A stretch of DNA of 64,000 nt, taken from assembly GCF_000022565.1 (NCBI RefSeq), contig NC_012483.1, positions 3,100,001 through 3,164,000 on the forward strand, given 5' to 3'. Source of the stretch: Acidobacterium capsulatum ATCC 51196 (GTDB lineage: Bacteria; Acidobacteriota; Terriglobia; Terriglobales; Acidobacteriaceae). The position numbers were made by a program, and so were the translations under genes. Below the pieces are notes generated by a model. The model had not been told where the DNA came from. It did no database searches and saw only the letters and a program-made list of their open reading frames with translations. Numbering within the stretch: position 1 is the first letter of the stretch; each line of letters starts with the position of its first letter. Positions 25,248 to 34,287 of this stretch are shown in pieces.

Positions 25248-28160
25248 ATGCGAAAGAGCATGATGGTTTTTGGCCTGCTGTGGGTGGCTGCCGTGCTGGG
25301 TGGCGGATGCCGCGCCTGGGCGGGCGGGCCGCACTGGTATGGCGGGTCGGCGTATTTTGACCCGGCGGTGATGGGCCAGCCGATTGTCTGGAAGAACGGC
25401 CAGATCACGTATTACACCGACCAGGGAAATTTGAGCGCGACGGTGAGCCAGACGCAGGCCAATTCCATGGTGGCGGCGGCGGCGGCGGTGTGGAGCGGCG
25501 TGAAGACGGCCGCGGTTTCCATCGGGCGCGGCGGCAGCCTGGCCGAGGATGTGAGCGGCACCAACGTCTACCAGGGCAGCAACGGGCTGGTGGAGCCGGC
25601 CGATATTCAGGCGAGCGATACGGCGGTTCCGGTGGCGGTGGTGTATGACGCCGACGGTTCGGTGATCAATGCGATCTATGGGCCGGGCGCGAGCGCGACG
25701 AATGATTGCCAGAACGATGGCGTGATGACGATTGTGGACGGCTTCTCAACGACGGGCTACATCACGCACGCGGTGATGCTGGTGAACGGCCTTTGCACGG
25801 CCAACAGCACGGAGATGGCGAATCTGCAGTACCAGATGATTCGCAGCTTCGGGCGGATTCTGGGGCTGGACTGGTCGGACGCAAACGAAGCGATGTTTGT
25901 GAACGACCAGATCACCTCAGATGGATTGGCGGGCTGGCCCATCCTGCATCCGGTGGAGCATTTGTGTTCGGGCACGAACGGCGCGTGCATGACAAACGAG
26001 ACGACGCTGCGCTATGACGACATTGCTTCGTTGAACCGGACGTATCCGGTGACGGCGGCGAATCATGCGATGTATGCGAGCAAGACGCTGACGGCTTCGG
26101 CGACCTTCTCAGTGCAGGGGACGATTCGCTTTCGGCGCGGACAGGGGATGCAGGGCGTGAATGTGGTGCTGCGTCCGCTGGTGAGCGGGCAGCCGATTTT
26201 GCTGTACACGGTGACGGCCGTGAGCGGGGCAAGCTATGTGGGGGATGCCGGGAATCCGGTGGATGGGAATGAGGATGCGAGCGGGAATCCGCTGAACCGC
26301 TTTGGCAGCGACGACCAGACGCTGGAGGGCTATTACGATTTGAGCGGCGTGCCGCTGCCGCCGGGGATGAGCTCTTCAGATTACGAATTGAGCTTTGAGG
26401 CGATTAATCCAAACTACGTGGCGGAGTATTCGGTGGGGCCTTATGTGACGGGCCAGGTGACGCCCTCGGGCACGATGCCGGTGATTACGCTGCCGGGCGT
26501 GCAGGCGGGCATACAGCTCGAAGAGGATGTGACGATCAGTGATTCGGCCGATGAGTTGCACAGCGGGGATGATGGCACGGAGCAAGCGCCGCTGACGGTT
26601 TCTTCGACAGGACAGTGGACGGGCCGCTTGTGCTGCTACGGGCATACGTCATGGTTTCAATGGTGGGCGCGGGCGAATCGTGAGTTCACGGTAGAGGTGC
26701 AGGCTCTGGATGACGCTGGTGCGAATACGGAGAACAAGCTGCAGCCGGTGATCGGGCTTTGGAATGGCAACGCGGTACTGGGAACGTCTCCGGTGACGGG
26801 AACGCTGCAGCCGTTTAACGGTGCAGTGGCGGGGCTGACGACACTCTCGGCAGTGAGCACGGCGGGCAGCAGCATTCGGTTGGGGATTGCGGATGCGCGC
26901 GGGGATGGACGGCCTGACTATGCGTATCGCGGACGGGTGATTTATGCAGACACGGTGAGCCCGGCACGGCTGCCAGCGACGGGCGGGCCGATTGTGATTC
27001 GGGGGATGGGATTTTCGCCCAACATGACGGTCACGGTGAATGGCGTCGCCGCGCAGGTGACGGCAGTGACACCGAATGAGATTGATGCCGTGGCTCCGCC
27101 ATCCAATGGCACGGTAGGCACGGTGCTGCTGGATGTGGAGGATCCGGTGACGCTGGGCGTGGCATCGATCGGGGATGGTTTGGCCTACGATGCGCAGAAT
27201 GGCGATGGGCTGACGATTTTAGCTGCGCCCTCGGGCGTGGTGCCGATGAACGTGCCGGAATCATTTACGGTTCGCGCGCTGGGACCGAACCTGACGCCAG
27301 CTGCGGGAATTCCTGTAACTTTTTCAGTTACAGAAGGGAATGCCGCGCTGGGTTGCGGCGCGACATCGTGCCAGGTGACGACGGCGGCGGATGGAACGGC
27401 GACGATTGCGGTGACGGCGAATTCGACGGCGCTGGCGCAAGTGACGGCAGCTCTGGCGAGTGGAGCGGATGTGCTGGCCGAGTTTACGGGGTCGGCTCCG
27501 AATTCGATTTATGCGCTAACGCCGAATCTGTATGTGGCGATTGGCGGCACGACGACGTGGTCTCCCTCTGCGCTGGTGCTTGAGAACAGTCAGCCGGCGG
27601 CGGGCGCTGGTGTCTTGTGGCAGACGACGAGCAGCGGCGTCTCAATGACTTCGCAGGCAGTCTCAGACTCGAACAGCAACGGCGTGGCTACGGGAAAGTT
27701 GACGGTGGGGCCGTTGAATGCCGCCGCGGGCGGGACGGTGCAGGCGTGCGTGGTGGGGAACGGAAGCTGCACGGCTTTTAACATTGTGCCGGTGCATGTG
27801 GAGACGGCCGCGATGGAGCCGGTCTCGGGCACGAGCCAGAGCATCGATGAGACCGCGACCCTGGCTCCGGCGGTGCTGGAGGTTACGGATGCGATCGGGC
27901 ATCCGATGGCGGGAGCGGTGGTGACGTTTCATGAGACGGAGTTTGCGTGGGCACCGACTTGTGCCGGAGACAGCGTGTGTCCGTCGCCGCACATTCTGAG
28001 CCAGCAAACGGTGCAGGCTATTTCTGCAAGCGATGGGACGGTGAGCCTGACTCCGATGCCGAACAACGGGCAGGCGGTGAAGCTGGTGGTGCAGGCGACG
28101 GTGGGGGCCAGCGCGGAGTACGACTTTGAGCTGGCGCAGAATCCGCCAGTGAATCCGTGA
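25248..28160 (+). CDS. Secreted Ig/TIG-domain protein with inactive matrixin-like domain
   Basis: A 970-residue secreted protein. A signal peptide ends near AWA-GG (residues 24-26). Residues about 30-270 follow a matrixin/metzincin layout, including an opening Trp-rich region and the closing DDIASLNRTYP that matches the DDIxAL-Y end of M10 domains. The zinc helix, however, reads IRSFGRILGLDWS where HExxHxxGxxH is expected: Arg199, Ser200, Arg203 and Trp209 replace His, Glu, His and His. Carboxypeptidase-regulatory-like and IPT/TIG-like (about 570-640) and Ig-like domains follow. A surface binding or structural role is likely, not proteolysis. Neighbours are not clearly linked. Confidence 0.75.
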   Translation: MRKSMMVFGLLWVAAVLGGGCRAWAGGPHWYGGSAYFDPAVMGQPIVWKNGQITYYTDQGNLSATVSQTQANSMVAAAAAVWSGVKTAAVSIGRGGSLAEDVSGTNVYQGSNGLVEPADIQASDTAVPVAVVYDADGSVINAIYGPGASATNDCQNDGVMTIVDGFSTTGYITHAVMLVNGLCTANSTEMANLQYQMIRSFGRILGLDWSDANEAMFVNDQITSDGLAGWPILHPVEHLCSGTNGACMTNETTLRYDDIASLNRTYPVTAANHAMYASKTLTASATFSVQGTIRFRRGQGMQGVNVVLRPLVSGQPILLYTVTAVSGASYVGDAGNPVDGNEDASGNPLNRFGSDDQTLEGYYDLSGVPLPPGMSSSDYELSFEAINPNYVAEYSVGPYVTGQVTPSGTMPVITLPGVQAGIQLEEDVTISDSADELHSGDDGTEQAPLTVSSTGQWTGRLCCYGHTSWFQWWARANREFTVEVQALDDAGANTENKLQPVIGLWNGNAVLGTSPVTGTLQPFNGAVAGLTTLSAVSTAGSSIRLGIADARGDGRPDYAYRGRVIYADTVSPARLPATGGPIVIRGMGFSPNMTVTVNGVAAQVTAVTPNEIDAVAPPSNGTVGTVLLDVEDPVTLGVASIGDGLAYDAQNGDGLTILAAPSGVVPMNVPESFTVRALGPNLTPAAGIPVTFSVTEGNAALGCGATSCQVTTAADGTATIAVTANSTALAQVTAALASGADVLAEFTGSAPNSIYALTPNLYVAIGGTTTWSPSALVLENSQPAAGAGVLWQTTSSGVSMTSQAVSDSNSNGVATGKLTVGPLNAAAGGTVQACVVGNGSCTAFNIVPVHVETAAMEPVSGTSQSIDETATLAPAVLEVTDAIGHPMAGAVVTFHETEFAWAPTCAGDSVCPSPHILSQQTVQAISASDGTVSLTPMPNNGQAVKLVVQATVGASAEYDFELAQNPPVNP

Positions 28161-28332
28161 TTCTGGAAGAATTTCGAGTAGAAATTGCTCTTATGCCAGC
28201 GCGTTTTTACGCACCTTGCGCGGACTGAAATAATCTCGCAACTTTTGGTATGCGGAGTGGGTCTCATGGGACGTGTCTCCCGTTTTGGCGGGGCTTTTCA
28301 CGAAGCCCAAGCCAGGGAATTGAGGAACGAAG

Positions 28333-29787
28333 ATGAGAACCGGTGGCTGGATGTTGCGCACGATGAAGCAAGAAGGATGGGCGGCAAAAGCGGCCAGCAT
28401 GTCGCGCCGCGGAATGGCCGTGCTGCTGGTTTACACGATGATTCCGCTGGGGCTGGGTGATGTGTATGCGTTTGGGCAGGAGGCTCCGCCGCCTCCGGAT
28501 CAGATGTATGACCAGGGGCCCGCACCGCAGGCATATCAGCCGCTGAGCCCGGAACAGCTCGATCAACTGGTGGCGCCGATTGCGCTGTATCCGGATGCGC
28601 TGGTGGCGCAGGTGCTGGCGGGGGCGACGTATCCCTCGCAGGTGGTGGATGCGGATCGCTGGGTGCAGTCCTATGGCGGCGCGTCGCCCGAGCAACTGGC
28701 CGAGATGGCCAACGGCATGCCGTGGGACCCGAGCGTGAAATCGCTGACGGCGTTTCCGGGTGTGTTGAATAACATGGAGCAGAACCTGGACTGGACGACG
28801 CAGCTCGGCAACGCGTACTACAACCAGCCGCAGGATGTGATGAACGCGGTGCAGTACATGCGCCAGGTTGCGTATCAGGATGGACGACTGCGCTCGACTC
28901 CACAGCTTTATGTGACCTATGAGCCAAGCTATGTCACGATTGTTCCGGCGAATCCTGATGTGGTGTATGTGCCTTATTACGATCCGTGGACGGTGTACGG
29001 GCGCGTGATAGTGGGGCATCCCTGGTATCACTACTACTATGCTCCGCCGCGCGGTGTAGTGTTTGGCGCTTTTGCGATTGGCTTTGGCGCGGGGATTGCC
29101 GTGGCGGCCTTTGGACACTGGGGCTGGGGATGCAATCACTGGCACCCGGATTGGCATAACCGCACGATTATCTATAACCGCACGACTTATGTCTCGCGCA
29201 GCGTGACGGTGGTGAACCATGGCTACTACGGGCGATTTGACCGTGACGCCAGAGCTCCGGAGTTTAACAGGACGGTTGCGATGCATGCCGCGGTGTATCG
29301 CGCTCCCGAACCTGTGCATGGGAACTTTGCGGGTCGCAATGCCATGCAGAACAACATGCGGCAGCCGTATAACCAGAACTGGGCTCGGGAGCGTGGGAAT
29401 AACCTCCCTCGCTATGAGGCACCGCATGCCGTGGGACAGCCGGCGCGGAATTGGAATCGCGTGGAGACGGACCCGAATATGAACCGTCCGGCACAGAATT
29501 GGAATCATGCGCAGCCGCAGAATTGGAATCATGCGCAGCCGCAGAATTGGAATCACGCGCAGCCGCAGAACTTCAGCCGTCCGGCGCAGAGTTTTAATCG
29601 GCCTGCGCAGAACTACAATCGGCCTGCGCAGAACTTTGGGCGTCCGCAAGTGCAAGGTGCCCGGCCGCCCGCGCAGAACTGGAATCGGCCCCAACCGGGT
29701 AACCGGCCAGCACCGCAGCATCGTGCGCCGCAGGAGCACGCAGTGCATCATGACGAGCACGGCGGAGGGCACGGGCACTGGCGATAA
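28333..29787 (+). CDS. DUF3300 envelope protein with Asn/Gln/Pro repeats
   Basis: A 484-residue exported protein. After an N-terminal hydrophobic segment (about 28-47), residues 70-260 are a DUF3300 domain (LDQLVAPIALYPDALVAQVLAGATYP is the family hallmark region; only its start is quoted in full elsewhere). A Tyr/Trp/His-rich stretch and one hydrophobic Gly/Ala segment (about 237-258) follow. The C-terminal 150 residues are low complexity, with tandem NWNHAQPQ and later N-RPAQ units, ending His/Gly-rich. GAGGA lies 6 bases before the ATG and a strong terminator follows at 29816. Function of DUF3300 is unknown. Confidence 0.85.
   Translation: MRTGGWMLRTMKQEGWAAKAASMSRRGMAVLLVYTMIPLGLGDVYAFGQEAPPPPDQMYDQGPAPQAYQPLSPEQLDQLVAPIALYPDALVAQVLAGATYPSQVVDADRWVQSYGGASPEQLAEMANGMPWDPSVKSLTAFPGVLNNMEQNLDWTTQLGNAYYNQPQDVMNAVQYMRQVAYQDGRLRSTPQLYVTYEPSYVTIVPANPDVVYVPYYDPWTVYGRVIVGHPWYHYYYAPPRGVVFGAFAIGFGAGIAVAAFGHWGWGCNHWHPDWHNRTIIYNRTTYVSRSVTVVNHGYYGRFDRDARAPEFNRTVAMHAAVYRAPEPVHGNFAGRNAMQNNMRQPYNQNWARERGNNLPRYEAPHAVGQPARNWNRVETDPNMNRPAQNWNHAQPQNWNHAQPQNWNHAQPQNFSRPAQSFNRPAQNYNRPAQNFGRPQVQGARPPAQNWNRPQPGNRPAPQHRAPQEHAVHHDEHGGGHGHWR
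29494..29565 (+). repeat. Three 24-bp tandem repeats in the DUF3300 gene
   Basis: Units at 29494-29517, 29518-29541 and 29542-29565 (one base different in the third) encode QNWNHAQP three times. Weaker related units follow. In-frame length means copy number can change without breaking the gene. Confidence 0.85.
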
Positions 29788-29815
29788 GGCAGCGATAGAA
29801 CAGATGGAGAGGTTT

Positions 29816-29847
29816 GGGGGCGGAGTGAATTCCGCCCCCATTTTTTT
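29816..29847 (+). terminator. Intrinsic terminator after DUF3300 gene
   Basis: Nine-bp stem GGGGGCGGA (29816-29824) and TCCGCCCCC (29831-29839), 6-base loop, then A and seven T. A textbook rho-independent terminator. Confidence 0.93.
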
Positions 29848-29903
29848 CTGCTGGTTGTTTGGGGATGACAGTGGGAACGGCTTTGCCGCATGCTGGGAAA
29901 TGA

Positions 29904-31721
29904 ATGAAGACATGGATAGTGTTGTTTTCTGTTGCGGCTGTGGGATCGTCTGCGCGGGCGCAAACGACTCCTGCGGTGTCTCCGGTTTCGACGACGGTGG
30001 TTGTGGTGGGCAGCCCTGAGCCGGTAACGATAGGTGAGACGAACCGTTCGGCGACGGTGCTGAATACGGAGAAGCATCCGTTGGCGTATCAGCAGACGGA
30101 AGACTATCTGCGCACGGATGCCTCAGTGTTTGTAGAGCAACGGGGTGCGGGCGGCAGTCAGGCCGATATCTCGATTCGAGGCACGTCGTTTGAGCAGACG
30201 CTTGTGCTGCTGAACGGGCTGCGCATCAACGACGCGGAGACCTCGCATAACAATATGGATATTCCGGTGCCGCTGGCGGCGCTGCGCAGCATTGATGTGC
30301 TGCAAGGGGCGGGCTCAACGCTGTATGGCTCGGATGCGATTGGCGGCGTGGTGGATTTTGTGACGGCGAAGCCGAAGCACGACTCACTGCTGCTGCGGGC
30401 AGGTGGTGGAAACTATGGTGAGAATGAGCAGGAGGCCGTGATGGCGGCGGTGGGCAGCAAATGGTCAGAGCTGCTCGCGGGAGAGCGGGATTTTTCTTCC
30501 GGCTTTATGTATGACCGCGATTATCGCGATGAAGAAGCCAGCTCAGAGTCTCGCTATGACAGCAGGCTGGGCGAGAGCGACATTCTGGTAGCGGGAGACG
30601 ATCGCGCATTTGGCGCGAATAATTTTTATGGCAACTATCCCTCGTATGAGCGCACGAAGGGATGGTTTGCATCGATGCAGCAGGCGCTGGGCCAGCACAC
30701 AGATGCGGCGTTTGGCTATCGCAGGCATACGGATGAGTATGTGTTGTTCAGGAATGATCCTGCGATTTATGAGAACAACCACATTGACACGAGCTGGCAG
30801 GCTGCTCTGCGACGCCATGATGCGGCTGGACGCGATACGCGGCTTTTTTATGGGTTGGAAGCGGATGGGGACGGGATTCACAGCAACAACCTGGGCGTGC
30901 ATGCGCGCAACTGGGGCGCGGGGTATCTGGATGCCGAGGTGCAGGCAGGGCGCGCGAGCCTGAGCGCGGGGCTGCGGCAGGAGATTATCAGCGGAGGGTA
31001 TTTCATCACGAGCCCGATGCTGGCGGCGGGATATTTTGTGACGCAGAAGATCAAGCTGCGCGGCAATGTCGGGTATGGGTTTCGACTGCCGACGTATCTC
31101 GATCTTTATTACAGCGATCCGGGCACGATTGGGAATCCGCACTTGAAGCCGGAGTCTGCGTGGAACTTTGAGGGCGGCGCGGACTGGTTTGCGAATGCGC
31201 GGCTTTATGTGGCATCGACAGTTTTTTATTCGCGACAGCATGATGCGATTGATTACACGCGCGCGACGGCGAGCGATCCTTACCAGGCGACGAATCTGAC
31301 AGGGTTGAGCTTTGTGGGCTGGGAGAACAGTGCGGTGTGGCAGCCGGATGATGCGAACGAAATGAAAGCTTCATGGACGCTGCTCTCAGGCGCGCAGAAG
31401 GCACTGCATGGATTGCAGTCGGAGTATGTGTTCAATTATCCGGTGAACAACGCGAGCCTGGAAGGCACGCATACGTGGGCCGCGGGGTACATGGTGCATT
31501 CCCGCATTGGAGTGACGGAGCGGTATGAGAAGAGCCCGTATGCGGTGTGGGATCTGGCGGGTGCGCGCGATGTGGGCCGCTGGCGGCCGTATGTGCAACT
31601 GACGAACATTACGAATACGGGCTATCAGGAAGTTTATGGCGTGCAGATGCCGGGACGCGCGGTCGTTGCGGGGTTAGAGATTTCGCTTACACGCGGGGCT
31701 CGCCGAGCAGAGAAGCCATAG
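29904..31721 (+). CDS. TonB-dependent outer-membrane receptor, BtuB-like
   Basis: A 605-residue receptor: signal peptide (WIVLFSVAAVGSSARA), plug domain with ISIRGTSFEQTLVLLNGLRI and GSTLYGSDAIGGVVDF, and a beta-barrel with GYGFRLPTYLDLYYSDPGTIGNP, ending in SLTRG before a charged tail. Size and plug resemble BtuB, the cobalamin receptor, but no cobalamin riboswitch is seen in the 116 bp upstream, which hold a terminator, so ligand is open. GGGAA lies about 5 bases before the ATG. The last 35 bp overlap the end of the convergent acyl-activating gene; the extra C-terminal residues past the barrel's last strand are unusual for such receptors. Confidence 0.9.
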   Translation: MKTWIVLFSVAAVGSSARAQTTPAVSPVSTTVVVVGSPEPVTIGETNRSATVLNTEKHPLAYQQTEDYLRTDASVFVEQRGAGGSQADISIRGTSFEQTLVLLNGLRINDAETSHNNMDIPVPLAALRSIDVLQGAGSTLYGSDAIGGVVDFVTAKPKHDSLLLRAGGGNYGENEQEAVMAAVGSKWSELLAGERDFSSGFMYDRDYRDEEASSESRYDSRLGESDILVAGDDRAFGANNFYGNYPSYERTKGWFASMQQALGQHTDAAFGYRRHTDEYVLFRNDPAIYENNHIDTSWQAALRRHDAAGRDTRLFYGLEADGDGIHSNNLGVHARNWGAGYLDAEVQAGRASLSAGLRQEIISGGYFITSPMLAAGYFVTQKIKLRGNVGYGFRLPTYLDLYYSDPGTIGNPHLKPESAWNFEGGADWFANARLYVASTVFYSRQHDAIDYTRATASDPYQATNLTGLSFVGWENSAVWQPDDANEMKASWTLLSGAQKALHGLQSEYVFNYPVNNASLEGTHTWAAGYMVHSRIGVTERYEKSPYAVWDLAGARDVGRWRPYVQLTNITNTGYQEVYGVQMPGRAVVAGLEISLTRGARRAEKP

Positions 31722-34272
31722 CGGCGTGCAGTTGCTCTGTGATGGATTCGGCGGATGTGGTGGGATCGAAGTGAAGTAGCTGGCCTACGCGCATTTCGAT
31801 GGAGCCGGAGTGAAACCCTCGGGCTGAGCGTGGTGCGCCGTATCCGGCAAGCGCGACAGGAAGCACGGTGGCCTGTGTCTGCTGCACGAGCAGGCCGATG
31901 CCGGGACGGAAGGGCGCGAGATGGCCGCCGGTCTGGTGTCCCTCAGGGAAGAGGAGCACGTCGAAGCCTGAGTCAAGCGCGCGGCCCGCGTGTTCAAAGC
32001 TCTGCCGGAAGCCCGCGCCGCGCGGTAAGGGAAAGACATTGAAGAGCAGCGTGACAAGCCAATACACCAAGGGGCCGGTGAGTGAGGGCATCCAGAGGTC
32101 TTCTCCGCGACGCTGGCGCCAGCTGGAGAGGATGTCTGCCGCCATGGCGATGGAGATGCGGCGCCGATGCGCAGGTGGCAGGCCATAGAGCACGAGTGCG
32201 GCGTCGTAATTGTTGACGTGATTGGCGATGATGAGCAGTGGCTTTGAATTGGATGAGGCCGGAGGCCGCTGCGCGCGTGGGGCGGCGAAAAGCCAGACGA
32301 GCGGGCGGAGCACGCACTCCAGAAATGCATTGCGCAGCAGGCGGGCCGGGTGCGTCCAGGGCCAGCGCGGATAGATATCTGGCAGGGCCTGGTGCGTGGA
32401 TTTGGAGAGAGCGGGTGCCTGTTCCGGCAGAGGGTGGGAATTTGTACCTTCTATGGATACGTATTGCAGGCCGAGTGCTTTGCGGAGATCGCCGAGGGTA
32501 ACGGCTTGCTGCAGTGCCGCGTCCTCTAATGTGCGGCCGAGCTGGAGTTCGAGCTTTTCCTGAAGCTGGACGCGGCCCAAGCTATCGAGGCCGAAGTCTT
32601 CCTCCAGACGGGAGTGGTCGCTTAAATCTGCGGGAGTGCGCGCCGTGATGGAGACAATGGCCCGGGTGACAGGATCTTCGTTGGCGGATGGGGATTGGGC
32701 TTCGGGCTGGTTGGGCTGATTGGGCTGATTGATCCATTCGATGAGGGTGCGACGTTGAATTTTTCCTGTGGCGGTGCGGGGCAGATCGAGTTCGGGCCAG
32801 AGCTTGAAGTAGCGGATGCGCTGATGGCCAGCGAGTGCGGCGTTAGCGGCGAGGATGGCCTGCTGCGCCTCTTGAGGAGAGCCGCGGAAGACGAGCACCG
32901 CAGCGGGCTCGCTGCCGTTGGGTACGGCATGCGGCACGACGGCGCATGACGCGACGCCGGGCTGCTGCGAAAGCACGGATTCCACATCCTCCGGATGCAC
33001 GTTCATGCCGGAGGGGGTGACGATGAGCTGATTTCTGCGGCCCAGAAACTGGAGGTTGCCGGAGGCGTCTTCTTTGGCGAGATCGCCGGTGGCGAGCCAG
33101 GGTGACTCATTGGAGCGCAGCGCTCCCTGCTGCCAGGTAGCACTGGAAATCATGTCGCCGCGCACGAGGATTTCTCCTTCTTCTGTGAGGCGTACATCGC
33201 GGCCGGGAAGCACCTTGCCGATGGTTCCGCGGCCGGGGCGGAAGGGATGATTGAGGGTGATGAGGGCGGAGGACTCGGTCATGCCGTAGCCCTGAATGAG
33301 CGCGAAGCCCAAGGTGATCCAGAAGGATTCGAGGTCCGGAGGCAGAGAAGCTCCGCCGCAGACAAAGGCCCAGAATTTGTAACCAATAAGAGAGTGAATA
33401 CGGCGGAAGCGCCACCAGCGCTTCCAGACGCTGGAATTTTGCGCGGCCTGGAGCTGAGTGACAAGTTCAGGATCGCGGTCGAGGAGATGGCTGCGCAGGA
33501 TATCGAGCACGCGTGGCACGGCAACGAGCAAAGAGATGCGCTCGTCATGGATGGTCTGGATGATATGGCTTGCCTGAAGACGTGAGTCGAAGTGAACCTC
33601 CGCGCCGAGGAGGGGCGGAATCCAGAGTCCCATGAACTGGCCGAAGACATGGCTGAGGGGCAGCGTATGCAGGAATCGCAAAGGATGCACGATGCGTTCG
33701 TAGCGCAGGTATTTCTGAATCTCGCGTTCAATGGGCGCGAGGCTCGAAACCATGTTGCGATGAGTGTGGACAATGCCTTTGGGCTCGGCGGTAGTGCCGG
33801 AGGTGAAGAGGATCTGCATTGGCGTGTCTGGGCCGACGGAGGGGTCCGTTGTGCTGCTTTGCGCGGCGGGCAACGCGGACGGGAAATCTGCGAATGCAAG
33901 CGCAGGAGCGTTTGGGGCAGGTAGACGCTGCAGGAGTTCGTGATCGCCGGCGATGAGGCGGGGATTGGTTTCGCGCAGGATGCGCTGGGTGAACTCCGTG
34001 GAGCCGGCGGCGTCGAGAGGAACGGCGAGGACGCCGCGCTGCATGCATCCGTAGAAGGCGCCGATCCATTCGGCGCTGTTTTCTCCCCAGAGGATGACAC
34101 GGTCGCCGGGGCGAATTCCGCGGCGGAGAAGCTCTGCGGAGAAACGATCAGACAGAGTTACGATTTCCGCGTAGCTGGCTTTGTAACGGCGCACGCCGCG
34201 ATGACTGACCACGGCTGTCTCGTTGCCGCGTTTGCGGTAATCGTCGAGCAGCGTAGTCAGCGTGTATCGCAT
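31687..34272 (-). CDS. Acyl-AMP ligase / acyl carrier / acyltransferase fusion
   Basis: An 861-residue three-part enzyme. Residues 1-515: ANL adenylating domain (FTSGTTAEPKGIVHTH, GYGMTESSALITL, TGDLA, and PRTATGKIQRR with its catalytic Lys). A QPN-repeat linker follows. Residues about 540-610: acyl-carrier domain with GLDSLGRVQL (Ser carries phosphopantetheine). Residues about 665-861: LPLAT acyltransferase with NHVNNYD (HxxxxD) and FPEGHQT. So a fatty acid is likely activated, loaded on its own carrier and passed to a lysophospholipid or glycerol-phosphate acceptor. It recalls E. coli Aas, which has the reverse order and no carrier domain. It lies 15 bp downstream of the RNB nuclease gene, in the same direction, so it may share its transcript. 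Confidence 0.88.
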   Translation of the reverse strand: MRYTLTTLLDDYRKRGNETAVVSHRGVRRYKASYAEIVTLSDRFSAELLRRGIRPGDRVILWGENSAEWIGAFYGCMQRGVLAVPLDAAGSTEFTQRILRETNPRLIAGDHELLQRLPAPNAPALAFADFPSALPAAQSSTTDPSVGPDTPMQILFTSGTTAEPKGIVHTHRNMVSSLAPIEREIQKYLRYERIVHPLRFLHTLPLSHVFGQFMGLWIPPLLGAEVHFDSRLQASHIIQTIHDERISLLVAVPRVLDILRSHLLDRDPELVTQLQAAQNSSVWKRWWRFRRIHSLIGYKFWAFVCGGASLPPDLESFWITLGFALIQGYGMTESSALITLNHPFRPGRGTIGKVLPGRDVRLTEEGEILVRGDMISSATWQQGALRSNESPWLATGDLAKEDASGNLQFLGRRNQLIVTPSGMNVHPEDVESVLSQQPGVASCAVVPHAVPNGSEPAAVLVFRGSPQEAQQAILAANAALAGHQRIRYFKLWPELDLPRTATGKIQRRTLIEWINQPNQPNQPEAQSPSANEDPVTRAIVSITARTPADLSDHSRLEEDFGLDSLGRVQLQEKLELQLGRTLEDAALQQAVTLGDLRKALGLQYVSIEGTNSHPLPEQAPALSKSTHQALPDIYPRWPWTHPARLLRNAFLECVLRPLVWLFAAPRAQRPPASSNSKPLLIIANHVNNYDAALVLYGLPPAHRRRISIAMAADILSSWRQRRGEDLWMPSLTGPLVYWLVTLLFNVFPLPRGAGFRQSFEHAGRALDSGFDVLLFPEGHQTGGHLAPFRPGIGLLVQQTQATVLPVALAGYGAPRSARGFHSGSIEMRVGQLLHFDPTTSAESITEQLHAAMASLLGEPRV

Positions 34273-34287
34273 CGGGACAAGCCCCCC

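Noticed and set aside
29788-29903. Cobalamin riboswitch before the BtuB-like receptor
   Set aside because: Only 116 bp, occupied by the preceding gene's terminator; no B12-box-like sequence seen.
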